From assembly GCA_002256395.1 (NCBI GenBank), contig NKJG01000004.1, forward strand, positions 1 through 64,000: a stretch of 64,000 bases of DNA, written 5' to 3'. The notes under the pieces were generated by a model. The model did no database searches and was not told the origin of the DNA. It worked only from the letters and a program-made list of their open reading frames with translations. The first letter of the stretch is position 1, and each line of letters starts with the position of its first letter. Made by a program: the position numbers and the translations under genes. Source of the DNA: Bacteroidetes bacterium B1(2017) (GTDB taxonomy: Bacteria; Bacteroidota; Bacteroidia; UKL13-3). Positions 1 through 9,019 of this stretch are shown in pieces.

Positions 1-112
1 TGGTGACTTTAGCGATGGTGTCCACCTCTTCCCTTTCCGAACAGAGTAGTTAAGCCCATCAGCGCAGATGATACTTGGGTAATACCTGGGAAAGTATGTC
101 GTTGCCAGATTC
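1..112 (+). rRNA. rrf: 5S ribosomal RNA, 5' end cut by a few bases
   Basis: The sequence carries the conserved 5S core: the word CCGAACAGAGTAGTTAAGCCC near 38-58 and a closing helix in which bases 1-7 pair with GTTGCCA at about 101-107. The helix would extend outward to GATTC on the 3' side, so about four or five 5' bases lie before the window. It should be the last gene of a 16S-23S-5S operon. The exact 3' end is uncertain by a few bases. Confidence 0.92.
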
Positions 113-117
113 TTAAA

Positions 118-148
118 AGCCTTCACGTTAGTGAGGGCTTTTTTTTTG
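118..148 (+). terminator. Rho-independent terminator of the rRNA operon
   Basis: A nine-pair stem (AGCCTTCAC / GTGAGGGCT, one G-U pair) with a GTTA loop is followed by a run of eight or nine T. It lies a few bases after the 5S rRNA. Confidence 0.9.
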
Positions 149-445
149 CCCTATTTTGTGACACTTAGGCAATTGTCATTTCCCTTTTTTCTATATAGAT
201 TTGCCGATATAAGGTGATAGAACATACGTTTTGATCTAACAATTTTTGTTGATTTTTCCTTATTAAATTGAATTTAATCCTAAAACTGATTGTTTTGGCT
301 CATATTGGGAATTGTGAATAGTATTTATGCTTTTTTGTTTAATATATAAGTAATTGAAAAATAGTTTGTTGTATTTGTTTTGGTCCCATTTTCAACTTTG
401 GCAAAAACATTGAAACTATACTATCAAACTAACTAGAACAAACAA
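149..445. other. Intergenic stretch between the rRNA operon and the first gene
   Basis: About 300 bases with no supported gene. It is very AT-rich and carries one good Bacteroidota-type promoter (173-203). A weaker one may sit near 369-400 (TTG at 369-371, then CAACTTTG at 393-400). I see no tRNA, repeat array or conserved RNA fold here. Confidence 0.6.
173..203 (+). promoter_or_regulatory. Bacteroidota-type promoter (TTG-N20-TAGATTTG)
   Basis: TTG at 173-175 and TAGATTTG at 196-203 are separated by 20 bases, a full match to the known -33/-7 pattern of Bacteroidota housekeeping promoters (TTG, 19-21 bases, TAnnTTTG). Transcription would begin near 210, giving the gene at 446 a leader of about 235 bases unless the weaker promoter near 369-400 is the one used. 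Confidence 0.5.
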
Positions 446-853
446 ATGAAAACTCTAACTATTGTATCAGCACTTCTTGTTTTTGGATTGACTTCATGCA
501 AAAAGGACATCCTAGAAAAAGCTACCCCTACAAGTAATATTGTACCAGTTTCTAATTTTAAAGAAATAAAAGCCAGCGAGAATTTTGATTGGAAGACCAG
601 CAAAGAGATAAACTTAAAAATATTTGGATTTAAAACTGCTTCACCTATTTCAAGAACTTTAATTGTAAGTTCTATTGATGACAAGATTGTTTTTTATCAA
701 GGTCTTCAAGTTATGGAACAAGATGGTTTAATTAAGTTAACTATTCCTTCTCATATTAAAGATATCAAAGTGACTTATGGTAGTATTCAAAAAACATTAT
801 CTGTTAGTCAATCTGAACTACAATTTGATTATTTAACTCCTATTGCGGAATAA
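446..853 (+). CDS. Small predicted lipoprotein, function unknown
   Basis: 135 residues. The N-terminus is a lipoprotein signal peptide with a lipobox (LTSC, Cys18) followed by Lys-Lys-Asp, so the mature protein should be lipid-anchored. The rest is a short beta-rich segment with no motif I recognise. It lies 33 bases upstream of the LruC-domain gene on the same strand, which suggests a two-gene unit; pairs of a small lipoprotein and an LruC surface protein fit a cell-surface role, but that is inference. The ATG at 446 gives a complete signal peptide and is the natural start. Confidence 0.75.
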   Translation: MKTLTIVSALLVFGLTSCKKDILEKATPTSNIVPVSNFKEIKASENFDWKTSKEINLKIFGFKTASPISRTLIVSSIDDKIVFYQGLQVMEQDGLIKLTIPSHIKDIKVTYGSIQKTLSVSQSELQFDYLTPIAE

Positions 854-886
854 TCATTACCTTTAAGATACATACAAACTAATTTT

Positions 887-2389
887 ATGAAATTGAATAA
901 ATTGTTTTTAATAGTATTTGTGCTTTTGAGTATTACGAATACCATGGCTCAAACAGTAACAGTTAATTGTGAAACGGCAGCTCCTTATGCTCCTCTAAGG
1001 CCAGAAAATACCCAGCAATACGACAGGACTAATTGTTGGGGATTTGGTGCTATTGCATATACCACAACATTATCACAAAGAATTACAGGAAATTTTGCCA
1101 TGCGCTCAAATTCTCCAACCAGTTTAAGTCCTGATGCTTGTTGGCTAAAATCTCCTTGGTTAAAGCCTGGTTCAGGTAATATTACTTTTAAAATGAAATT
1201 TGAGGCGGCATCAGCAGCTACCATTAGAAGAATTATTATTTCATATTGTGCCTATGACGCAGGTTCAGTATCTGCCTCAAAGGAAGGTGCAATGGTTTTG
1301 TTTGATTCAATAAGTTATACTCCAAATCTTCCAACAACAGCTCAAACCATTTCGTTTGCCATTCCTTCTGCTATTGCAAATTCTGGTCAACGATATAAAT
1401 TTAGAATATCATTTGTTGGTACTGGTGGAACAACGCGTTTTAATATGGATGATTTTGTTATTCCTGGAACATATTGGTCAGATCCTTCTAACAGTTGCCT
1501 TCCATTGGCTTTAATTGTGGATGCCGATTTAGATGGAGTAGCAGATGCAGATGATGCTTATCCAAATGATGCCACAAGAGCCTATAATAATATGTACCCT
1601 GCTTCAGGTTTTGGTACATTAATGTTTGAAGACCTTTGGCCTTCTACAGGTGATTATGATTTTAACGATCTAGTGGTAGATTATCAATATAATTTGGTTA
1701 CAAATGCGAGCAATAAGGTAGTAGAAATGAAGGGTAAATTTGTTACTCGCGCTATTGGTGCTACTTTACATAATGGATTTGCCTTTCAATTAAATGGAAT
1801 GGCTACGTCCAAAATTACCGCCACCACAGGAGCAAAATATCATGCTGCAAGCTGGTTAAGCATTGGGGCAAACGGCACAGAAAATGATCAAACAAGTGTG
1901 AATATTATTGTATTTGATGATGCGCAAAAGGTTCTTCCATCGGCAGGTGGTAGCGGAACGAATACAAATCCAGATAATCCAAGAGTTGCACCTGATACAA
2001 CTTCCTTAAACATTACATTTACCAATACTATTGGTCAAATGATTGGCTTAGCTGATGTTGTGTTTAATCCTTATATTATTGTTGACCAAACGAGAGGGAA
2101 AGAGGTTCATTTGCCAAATTATGTGCCTAGCTCAAAGGCAAATACAGCCTTATTTGGAACAGGTGATGATGACACAAAACCTGGTTCTAATAAATATTAT
2201 AAATCTGCCAACAACCTACCTTGGGCTTTAAATGTTACTACTTCTATTCCATATATGACTGAAAAAACAGACTTCTTATCAGGATATTTAAAGTTTGCAG
2301 ATTGGGCTCAAAGTAATGGAACATTATTTACAGATTGGTATCTAAATAATTCAGGATATAGAAACTCTAATAAATTATTTGTCCCTTAA
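887..2389 (+). CDS. LruC domain-containing surface protein
   Basis: 500 residues with a signal peptide of about 22 residues ending in MAQ. Residues about 25-200 form a beta-sandwich-like region. At about 210-230 there is an Asp-rich thrombospondin type 3-like calcium motif (DADLDGVADADDAYPND), then the LruC domain (DUF4842 family), recognisable by FEDLWPSTGDYDFNDLVVDY and running to the C-terminus. LruC proteins are Bacteroidota surface proteins of unknown biochemical role. No sorting domain follows. Together with the lipoprotein upstream it probably forms one transcript ending at the hairpin at 2407-2447. Confidence 0.88.
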   Translation: MKLNKLFLIVFVLLSITNTMAQTVTVNCETAAPYAPLRPENTQQYDRTNCWGFGAIAYTTTLSQRITGNFAMRSNSPTSLSPDACWLKSPWLKPGSGNITFKMKFEAASAATIRRIIISYCAYDAGSVSASKEGAMVLFDSISYTPNLPTTAQTISFAIPSAIANSGQRYKFRISFVGTGGTTRFNMDDFVIPGTYWSDPSNSCLPLALIVDADLDGVADADDAYPNDATRAYNNMYPASGFGTLMFEDLWPSTGDYDFNDLVVDYQYNLVTNASNKVVEMKGKFVTRAIGATLHNGFAFQLNGMATSKITATTGAKYHAASWLSIGANGTENDQTSVNIIVFDDAQKVLPSAGGSGTNTNPDNPRVAPDTTSLNITFTNTIGQMIGLADVVFNPYIIVDQTRGKEVHLPNYVPSSKANTALFGTGDDDTKPGSNKYYKSANNLPWALNVTTSIPYMTEKTDFLSGYLKFADWAQSNGTLFTDWYLNNSGYRNSNKLFVP

Positions 2390-2406
2390 AAATTTATTTC
2401 AATTAA

Positions 2407-2447
2407 CAAAAAAGCCTCAGAGTATTGAATACTTTGGAGCTTTTTTG
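2407..2447 (+). terminator. Terminator after the LruC gene
   Basis: An imperfect hairpin, AAAAAGCCTCAGAGTATT pairing with AATACTTTGGAGCTTTTT, is followed by T residues. The A-tract on the 5' side means it could also serve the converging minus-strand gene ending at 2490. Confidence 0.8.
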
Positions 2448-2489
2448 TTGTATGCATACTGCTCAAAAAATTATGAGGTACACACTATG

Positions 2490-3395
2490 TTATTTTCTTC
2501 TTTTCTTAATAAACGGCATCAAAACTTGGTTGAAATTATTTTCTACAATTGCCTCATTGTAATCTATTTTATATTGAAGGCATTTTAGTTTTAATGCCTC
2601 TTGATGTGTCTTGTAATTTTGTAGGTACATTTCCTTCACCGCATTAGGATGAAGTTTTAATTCTTCGCCTGTTTCACTGTCTTTGAAAATATAGGGTCTA
2701 TGGCCAAATTCAAATTCTAATTCTAATTCCTCACGCTTATCATGCACATCAAAAATTATAATCTCATGGTTTTTGTATTTCAAATGTTGTAAGGCAGAAA
2801 ATAAATCATCAGCTCCACTTTGAAACATATCGCTAAAGATAATAACCATGGAGCGCTTGTGAAGGCCTTCGGCAAGGGTATGCAAGGTTTTACTTATTTC
2901 ACTTCCCTTGCCTTTAATTGGTTCGGCCAAACAACTTTGTAGTTTTGAAAACAATAATTTCTGATGTGTTAAGCCCAATTTAGAGGCGCTATGGAACCAA
3001 AGCTCTTCATTAAATAAAGAGATTCCAGAAGCATCTCTCTGCTTTTTCATTAGTTGAATTAAAGATGCTGCAGCAATGACACTAAATTTAATTTTGTTTA
3101 AACCATCTACAGGGAAATACATAGAACTGGAGGTATCAATAACAATTTGGCAGCGTAGGTTGGTTTCTTCCTCAAAGCGTTTGACAAATAATTTGTCGGT
3201 GCGGCCAAATAATTTCCAATCTATGTTACGCGTGCTTTCGCCTGTATTGTATTGCCTATGTTCGGCAAATTCAACAGAAAAACCGTGGTATGGACTTTTA
3301 TGCAATCCTGTTAGGAAGCCTTCTACCACTTGCCTTGCGAGCAATTCTAGGTTCGAAATTTGTAATAAATCGCTTTCTTTAATTGTATAGGCCAT
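2490..3395 (-). CDS. DUF58 domain-containing protein (von Willebrand A-like)
   Basis: About 301 residues. The DUF58 signature is visible: a conserved GxxHKSPYHGFSVEF segment near residue 30, EHRQYNTGESTRNIDWK near 50, and a vWA-like metal site (DTSSSM) near 90, with a second FSDMFQSG segment near 190. Family members are usually found with MoxR AAA ATPases and transglutaminase-like proteins, but no MoxR gene is adjacent here. I choose the ATG at 3395. A TTG six bases upstream is possible, but it sits directly against the T-run of the preceding gene's terminator, so this start is unusually crowded. Confidence 0.85.
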   Translation of the reverse strand: MAYTIKESDLLQISNLELLARQVVEGFLTGLHKSPYHGFSVEFAEHRQYNTGESTRNIDWKLFGRTDKLFVKRFEEETNLRCQIVIDTSSSMYFPVDGLNKIKFSVIAAASLIQLMKKQRDASGISLFNEELWFHSASKLGLTHQKLLFSKLQSCLAEPIKGKGSEISKTLHTLAEGLHKRSMVIIFSDMFQSGADDLFSALQHLKYKNHEIIIFDVHDKREELELEFEFGHRPYIFKDSETGEELKLHPNAVKEMYLQNYKTHQEALKLKCLQYKIDYNEAIVENNFNQVLMPFIKKRRK

Positions 3396-3399
3396 GGTC

Positions 3400-3434
3400 A
3401 AAAAAAAACAGTCGGCTCAATGCTGAACCGACTG
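3400..3434 (-). terminator. Terminator of trxA, abutting the next start codon
   Basis: Stem CAGTCGG (3409-3415) / CCGACTG (3428-3434), with an inner TCA/TGA pairing, followed on the minus strand by nine T (3400-3408). Only four bases separate the end of the T-run from the ATG of the DUF58 gene at 3395. Confidence 0.85.
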
Positions 3435-3462
3435 TTGCAAAATAAGATTTTATCTGAATAAA

Positions 3463-3783
3463 TTATGCCATTTGGGCTTCTAATTTTTTTGATAAGATAT
3501 GTTTTGGCACTGCACCAACTTGTTTGTCTACTACTTTACCATCTTTAAAATAAAGTAAAGCAGGAATGCTCATGATGCCAAATTCAGTAGCAACTTTTGG
3601 ATTATGATCAACATTTAATTTTCCAATAACGGCTTTTCCATCAAACTCTTTAGCCATTTCTTCTACCAATGGACCAACCATTCTACAAGGGCCACACCAT
3701 TCAGCCCAAAAGTCTACCAATACAGGTAATTTTGATTTTAGCACCACTTCCTCGAAGTTGCTATCTGTTATTTCTAATGCCAT
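3463..3783 (-). CDS. trxA: Thioredoxin
   Basis: 106 residues, normal length for a cytoplasmic thioredoxin, with no signal peptide. The active site WCGPC is at residues 29-33 (Cys30, Cys33), and the cis-proline segment (GIMSIPALLYF) and terminal helix are present. It reduces protein disulfides, receiving electrons from thioredoxin reductase. It lies 70 bases downstream of dnaE on the same strand, so it may share its transcript, and it ends at a strong terminator. Confidence 0.96.
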   Translation of the reverse strand: MALEITDSNFEEVVLKSKLPVLVDFWAEWCGPCRMVGPLVEEMAKEFDGKAVIGKLNVDHNPKVATEFGIMSIPALLYFKDGKVVDKQVGAVPKHILSKKLEAQMA

Positions 3784-3853
3784 ATTTTTTATATTAAGGT
3801 TTTATTTACTTGCAAGATAAATGCCATTGAGTAAAATGCAACATTTTGTCAGG

Positions 3854-6800
3854 TTAATTTAATCGATAATTAAATCCGTTTTCTTCCAACCAGTGTATTA
3901 CCTCGTTTTGTGGGCTAAATTTAATTTTGGTTGATAGCATTCTTAGCGATGCGTTTTCTTGTGTGTCAATGATATCGAAATTAAGTACACAATTACCTGG
4001 ATTGGCCTTTGAAAGGTTTTGGAATTGAGCTAACAAATCTTTGCTAACTCTTTCTAATTCTAGGTTTACAGTTATTTTATTAAAGTATTTATCTCTAATA
4101 TCATTGAGCATTTCCATGCCTTGAACTTTTAGTTCAAAATCATTTTCACGCTGCCATCTATTTTCAACGCGTCCTTTAATATAAATAAAGTACCCAACCT
4201 CCATAAATCGTCGGTGGTTTATATACGAATCTTGAAAGAGTACCATTTGAAAGGTTCCTGAATAATCTTCAATGGTTATGCTTCCAAAGTTTTTGCCGTT
4301 TTTAGTCACTTTATGGTCGGCCGCAGTAACAATACCAGCAATTTTAACTTCCTTGCCTTTAAGAGGGCCTAAATCGTTTAATTCGCCAAGTTTATGAGTG
4401 GTTAATTTATCGATTTCAATTTTATATGGATCCAATGGATGCCCTGAAAGATACATGCCAATTATTTCTTTCTCTGCATTCAATTGTTGCATTAAACTCC
4501 AAGGTTCGGCAACAGGTAGGGGTGGTTCTGGTAAAATTACACCAGATACAGCGCCAAATAAACTCATAGCATTACTAGATGCGTTGGCCTGAACCGAATT
4601 GCCGTATCGAATTGCTTTTTCGATGGTATTTATTTCATCGCTGCCATTGGCAAAATATTGGGCACGAGTGGTATTTTCAAAACAGTCAAAACCACCCGCT
4701 AGAGCCAAGGCTTCAATAGTTTTTTTATTTACAGCTCTTAGGTTTACACGTTTTGTTAAATCAAAAATGCTTTTATATGGGCCGTTTTCTCTTTCTAGAA
4801 TAAGTGCCTCCACAGCTGCTTCACCCACACCTTTTATTGCGTTCAAACCGAACCTAATTTGCCCTGCTTTATTTACAGAAAAAGAGGCATAGGATTCATT
4901 CACATCTGGCCCAAGAACAGGTACACCCATTCTTCTGCATTCTTCCATAAAGAAAGAAACTTTTTCTATGTTTCCTAAGTTAGTAGTAAGTACAGCCGAC
5001 ATATATTCTGCCGGGTAATGGGTTTTTAAATAGGCTGTATGAAATGCAACATACGCATAGCAAGTTGAATGTGATTTGTTAAATGCATATTGAGCAAAAG
5101 CTTCCCAGTCTGTCCAAATTTTTTCTAAGGTTTCTGGTAAAAATCCTTTGGCACTGGCGCCTTCCATAAATTTACCCTTCATTTTGTCGAGGGTATATTT
5201 ATCTTTTTTACCCATTGCTTTACGCAGGGTATCGGCATCACCTTTTGTAAAATCGGCAATTTTTTGTGAGAGAAGCATTACCTGCTCTTGGTAAACTGTA
5301 ATACCATAAGTAGGTTCAAGGTATTCCTTCATTTCTTCTAAATCGTAAGAAATGGCTTCTCTACCGTGTTTACGGGCAATGAAATTTGGAATATATTGAA
5401 TTGGCCCTGGACGATATAAAGCATTCATAGCAATTAAATCGTCGAATTTATCTGGCTTAAGATCTTTTAAATGCTTTTGCATTCCAGCACTTTCAAACTG
5501 GAAAGTACCATTGGTTTCGCCCCTTTGATAGAGCTCATATGTTTTAACATCATCTAATGGAATGTCTTCTAATACTATTTCTATTCCATGATTTTGTTTA
5601 ATTAACGCAAGTGCATCTTTTAGGATAGTTAAGTTTTTTAAACCTAAAAAGTCCATCTTAATTACACCTGCATCTTCAATAACTTTCCCTTGAAATTGTG
5701 TTACTAATAAATCAGAATCCTTGGCAACCGCTACAGGAATTAAATCGGTTAAATCTGTTGGGGCAATAATAATACCTGCCGCATGCACTCCTGTTCCGCG
5801 CACAGAACCCTCTAAAATTTCAGCTTCCTTTAAAACCCTAGAAACAAGGTCTGAACCAGCGTATAATTCTCTAAGTTTTTTTACATTCTCAAGCTCCTCC
5901 GATTGTAAACCTTCTTTATCTTTTAATCCTTTATCGCCATCAATAGGTGCTGTTAGCAAGCGACCTAAATCAATACCAGGTTTGTCTGGAACCAATTTAA
6001 CCAAGGCATTTGCTTCTTGAAGAGGAAGGTCTAAAACTCGAGCAACATCTTTAATACTCATTTTGGCAGCCATAGTGCCATAGGTAACAATTTGAGCTAC
6101 TTGATTTCTGCCATATTTTTTGACAACATAATCAATTACTTTTTGTCGTCCAGCATCATCAAAGTCCGTATCAATATCGGGCATTGATTTACGATCTGGA
6201 TTTAAGAAACGTTCGAAAAGTAAATCGTATTTAATAGGGTCAATATTGGTAATACCTATACAATAAGCAACTGCCGAGCCTGCTGCAGAACCACGACCAG
6301 GGCCAACAAATACACCTAATTCCCTACCTGCTTTAATGAAATCGGCAACAATTAAAAAGTAACCTGCAAACCCCATGGTACGAATGGTATGCAATTCAAA
6401 ATTTAAACGTTCCTCAACATCTGGTGTAATGTCTTTGTATCGCTCTTTAGCACCTGTATAGGTAAGATGATGTAAATAATCATCTTGAGTTAAAAAGGTT
6501 TCTGGTATTACGTAGTTTGGTAATAAAATATCGCGTTTAAGATCCAAGGTTTGAATCTTATCAATAACCATATTTGTATTGTCAATTGCCTGAGGAATAT
6601 CGCTAAATAGGGTCGACATTTCCTGAGTGGTTTTGAAATAGAATTGATCGTTATAAAAAGCAAAGCGTTTTCCTTTTATACTCACCTCGTCATCTATTTC
6701 TTTAACAGTGGGTGTACTTTGTTTTTCGCCTGTATTTATACAAAGCAAAATATCATGTGCATTTGCATCTTTTTGATCCACGTAATGCGAATCGTTTGAG

Positions 6801-7429
6801 GCAATTATGGGAACATTATACTTTTCTGCAAAGCGAAGTAAAACTTCATTTACCTTGTTTTGATCAGGAATATCATGGCGTTGAAGTTCTATGTAATAAT
6901 CTTCACCAAACAAATCGAGCCACCATTTAAATTCTATTTCTCCGGCTTCTTCACCTTTCTTTAAAATGGCTTTGGGAACAGATGCGCCTAGGCAACAGGT
7001 AGTGGCAATTAATCCTTTATGATATTTAAGAATAAGGTTCTTATCAATACGAGGGTATTTGCCATACATGCCTTCCATGTACCCAAGAGAGCAAAGTTTG
7101 ATAAGGTTTCTGTAGCCTTCATCGTTCTTTGCTAGCATAAGTTGATGGTAGCGAATGTCTTTATCTTCTTTCGTAAACGAAAGTTTAGTTCTATCAGCAA
7201 CTACATAAAACTCACATCCAACAATGGGTTTAACTTTCAGGCTTCCATCGGCATTTTTATGTTTATGGGCTTGAGCAACAAACTCAAAAGCTCCAAACAT
7301 ATTTCCATGGTCGGTAATAGCCAAAGCTGGCATATTATCATCCATGGCTTTTTTATAAAGTTTGCCTATGTCGGCAGCGCCATCTAGGAGAGAAAATTGG
7401 GTGTGTACGTGTAAGTGTGAGAAGTTCAT
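3854..7429 (-). CDS. dnaE: DNA polymerase III subunit alpha
   Basis: 1191 residues, close to E. coli DnaE. The N-terminal PHP domain begins with HLHVHTQFSLLDGA. The catalytic palm carries GPGRGSAAGS and PDIDTDFDD near residue 400, with the third acidic region and the finger domain after it. A helix-hairpin-helix region lies near 850-900 and an OB-fold (KIAGIVTAADHK...) near 1020-1060, followed by a short C-terminal domain. It is the replicative polymerase of the chromosome. The protein is full length and I see no frameshift. The start is ATG with little leader sequence. Confidence 0.97.
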   Translation of the reverse strand: MNFSHLHVHTQFSLLDGAADIGKLYKKAMDDNMPALAITDHGNMFGAFEFVAQAHKHKNADGSLKVKPIVGCEFYVVADRTKLSFTKEDKDIRYHQLMLAKNDEGYRNLIKLCSLGYMEGMYGKYPRIDKNLILKYHKGLIATTCCLGASVPKAILKKGEEAGEIEFKWWLDLFGEDYYIELQRHDIPDQNKVNEVLLRFAEKYNVPIIASNDSHYVDQKDANAHDILLCINTGEKQSTPTVKEIDDEVSIKGKRFAFYNDQFYFKTTQEMSTLFSDIPQAIDNTNMVIDKIQTLDLKRDILLPNYVIPETFLTQDDYLHHLTYTGAKERYKDITPDVEERLNFELHTIRTMGFAGYFLIVADFIKAGRELGVFVGPGRGSAAGSAVAYCIGITNIDPIKYDLLFERFLNPDRKSMPDIDTDFDDAGRQKVIDYVVKKYGRNQVAQIVTYGTMAAKMSIKDVARVLDLPLQEANALVKLVPDKPGIDLGRLLTAPIDGDKGLKDKEGLQSEELENVKKLRELYAGSDLVSRVLKEAEILEGSVRGTGVHAAGIIIAPTDLTDLIPVAVAKDSDLLVTQFQGKVIEDAGVIKMDFLGLKNLTILKDALALIKQNHGIEIVLEDIPLDDVKTYELYQRGETNGTFQFESAGMQKHLKDLKPDKFDDLIAMNALYRPGPIQYIPNFIARKHGREAISYDLEEMKEYLEPTYGITVYQEQVMLLSQKIADFTKGDADTLRKAMGKKDKYTLDKMKGKFMEGASAKGFLPETLEKIWTDWEAFAQYAFNKSHSTCYAYVAFHTAYLKTHYPAEYMSAVLTTNLGNIEKVSFFMEECRRMGVPVLGPDVNESYASFSVNKAGQIRFGLNAIKGVGEAAVEALILERENGPYKSIFDLTKRVNLRAVNKKTIEALALAGGFDCFENTTRAQYFANGSDEINTIEKAIRYGNSVQANASSNAMSLFGAVSGVILPEPPLPVAEPWSLMQQLNAEKEIIGMYLSGHPLDPYKIEIDKLTTHKLGELNDLGPLKGKEVKIAGIVTAADHKVTKNGKNFGSITIEDYSGTFQMVLFQDSYINHRRFMEVGYFIYIKGRVENRWQRENDFELKVQGMEMLNDIRDKYFNKITVNLELERVSKDLLAQFQNLSKANPGNCVLNFDIIDTQENASLRMLSTKIKFSPQNEVIHWLEENGFNYRLN

Positions 7430-7626
7430 TTTTTATAACAGACTTCGAATGTAAGCTAAGTAAAAAACAATGAGGAGGTGTGTTGAAAAAATGAATAGCT
7501 TATGCTGATAAATAAGGGGCTAATAAAAAGTTTTCAACTATTTGAAAAAAAATAGGAAAATGTAACAATTAATAATTCAATTAAACCATTTGCCTAGAAT
7601 TAAATCGAATAGTTTTAAATTGCTTT

Positions 7627-8934
7627 ATGAAAAAAGGATACTACCTAATTTTTTTGTTTCTAAGTACTTTTCACCTAAGTGCGCAGAGCCTGTATTTTCC
7701 TCCCTTAATTGGCAAAACTTGGGACACTCTATCGCCAAGCAATTTAGGCTGGTGTGTGTCAAAAACGGATAGCCTTTATTCATATCTTGAAAGTAAAAAT
7801 ACCAAAGGCTTTTTAGTATTACAGGATGGCAAAATTGTTTTGGAAAAATACTTTGGAACGTTTACTCAAGATAGTTTTTGGTATTGGGCATCGGCAGGTA
7901 AAACCATGAGCGCGTTAATGATTGGTATTGCGCAACAAAAAGGCCTATTATCCATTAACGATACCAGTTCTACTTATTTAGGAAAGGGATGGACAAGTTT
8001 AAGTCAGGCTCAGGAGGATAAAATTAAAATTAGGCACCAACTTACCATGACAAGTGGATTGGATGATACTGGCGTAAACAAAGATTGCACCTTTGATTCG
8101 TGTTTAGTTTATAAAGCAGATGCAGGGACACGTTGGGCATACCATAATGCTCCATACACCTTGTTGGATAAGGTTTTAGAGGCAGCAAGTTCTGTTACTT
8201 GGCAGCAGTTTTTTAATGTCGAGGTTAGAAATAAAACAGGAATTGGAGGGCTATGGATAAAAAGTGATTTTAATAATGTGCTCTATAGCAATACAAGAAG
8301 TATGGCACGATACGGCTTGTTGTTATTAAACCAAGGTAAATGGGATCAAACCACCATATTAAATGATACGGCTTATTTTAGGCAAATGACGCATGCTTCA
8401 CAAACATTAAATCCTGCCTATGGATACCTTACATGGTTAAATGGTTCTCCTAAATTTATGGCTCCTGGATCGCAATTGGTTTTTAATGGAATGTTGGCAC
8501 CAAATGCTCCATCCGATATGTTTGCAGCAATGGGTAAAAATGGTCAATTAATCAATGTTGTTCCATCGTTAAATTTAGTGCTGGTTAGAATTGGCGACGC
8601 CCCAGGTGATAATGGCGAAGTACCCATTTCTTTTAATAATGATATTTGGTTTTACTTAAATAAAGTTATGTGCAAAGGAGTAAGCGGTTTGAACCAACTA
8701 AAGGACCTGAAAGGTGTTTCAATTTATCCAAATCCTGCTCAAACAAGTATAGAAATTCAAGGTCTGAACCAAGGGCAAAATTGCACTCTTAAAATAATGG
8801 ATTTGAGAGGGAATATCCTTTCAGTTGTTACAAATGAAATGAACTTAAATATTAGCGACCTAAGTGCTGGTTGTTATATCCTAAGCCTAGAAACTCAAAC
8901 AGGAGTAGTATATAAGAAGTTTGTTAAGAACTAA
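7627..8934 (+). CDS. Secreted beta-lactamase-family serine hydrolase with type A sorting domain
   Basis: 435 residues. Signal peptide to about residue 20 (HLSAQ). The penicillin-binding/class C beta-lactamase fold is shown by the nucleophile motif SAGK (Ser89-Lys92) and a YHN motif (172-174). Members act as esterases, peptidases or amidases, so beta-lactam hydrolysis cannot be assumed. Residues about 360-435 form a type A C-terminal sorting domain (GVSIYPNPAQ... to KKFVKN), which predicts export by the type IX secretion system. It stands alone between dnaE, which diverges, and the ORF6N gene. Confidence 0.9.
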   Translation: MKKGYYLIFLFLSTFHLSAQSLYFPPLIGKTWDTLSPSNLGWCVSKTDSLYSYLESKNTKGFLVLQDGKIVLEKYFGTFTQDSFWYWASAGKTMSALMIGIAQQKGLLSINDTSSTYLGKGWTSLSQAQEDKIKIRHQLTMTSGLDDTGVNKDCTFDSCLVYKADAGTRWAYHNAPYTLLDKVLEAASSVTWQQFFNVEVRNKTGIGGLWIKSDFNNVLYSNTRSMARYGLLLLNQGKWDQTTILNDTAYFRQMTHASQTLNPAYGYLTWLNGSPKFMAPGSQLVFNGMLAPNAPSDMFAAMGKNGQLINVVPSLNLVLVRIGDAPGDNGEVPISFNNDIWFYLNKVMCKGVSGLNQLKDLKGVSIYPNPAQTSIEIQGLNQGQNCTLKIMDLRGNILSVVTNEMNLNISDLSAGCYILSLETQTGVVYKKFVKN

Positions 8935-9019
8935 ATCCAATATCTAGGATTTAAGTGGTGGTTGCTGCTATTTATTTAATTTTATTGCTTATATTTTTGA
9001 AGCTCATAATTTTAAATAT

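Noticed and set aside
2379-2588. Small plus-strand open frame after the LruC gene
   Set aside because: It runs through the terminator hairpin and into the 3' end of the DUF58 gene; composition is not protein-like.
7627-8934. True beta-lactamase
   Set aside because: SxxK and YxN motifs are shared by many esterases and peptidases, and the type A sorting domain suggests a surface or secreted enzyme; resistance cannot be inferred.
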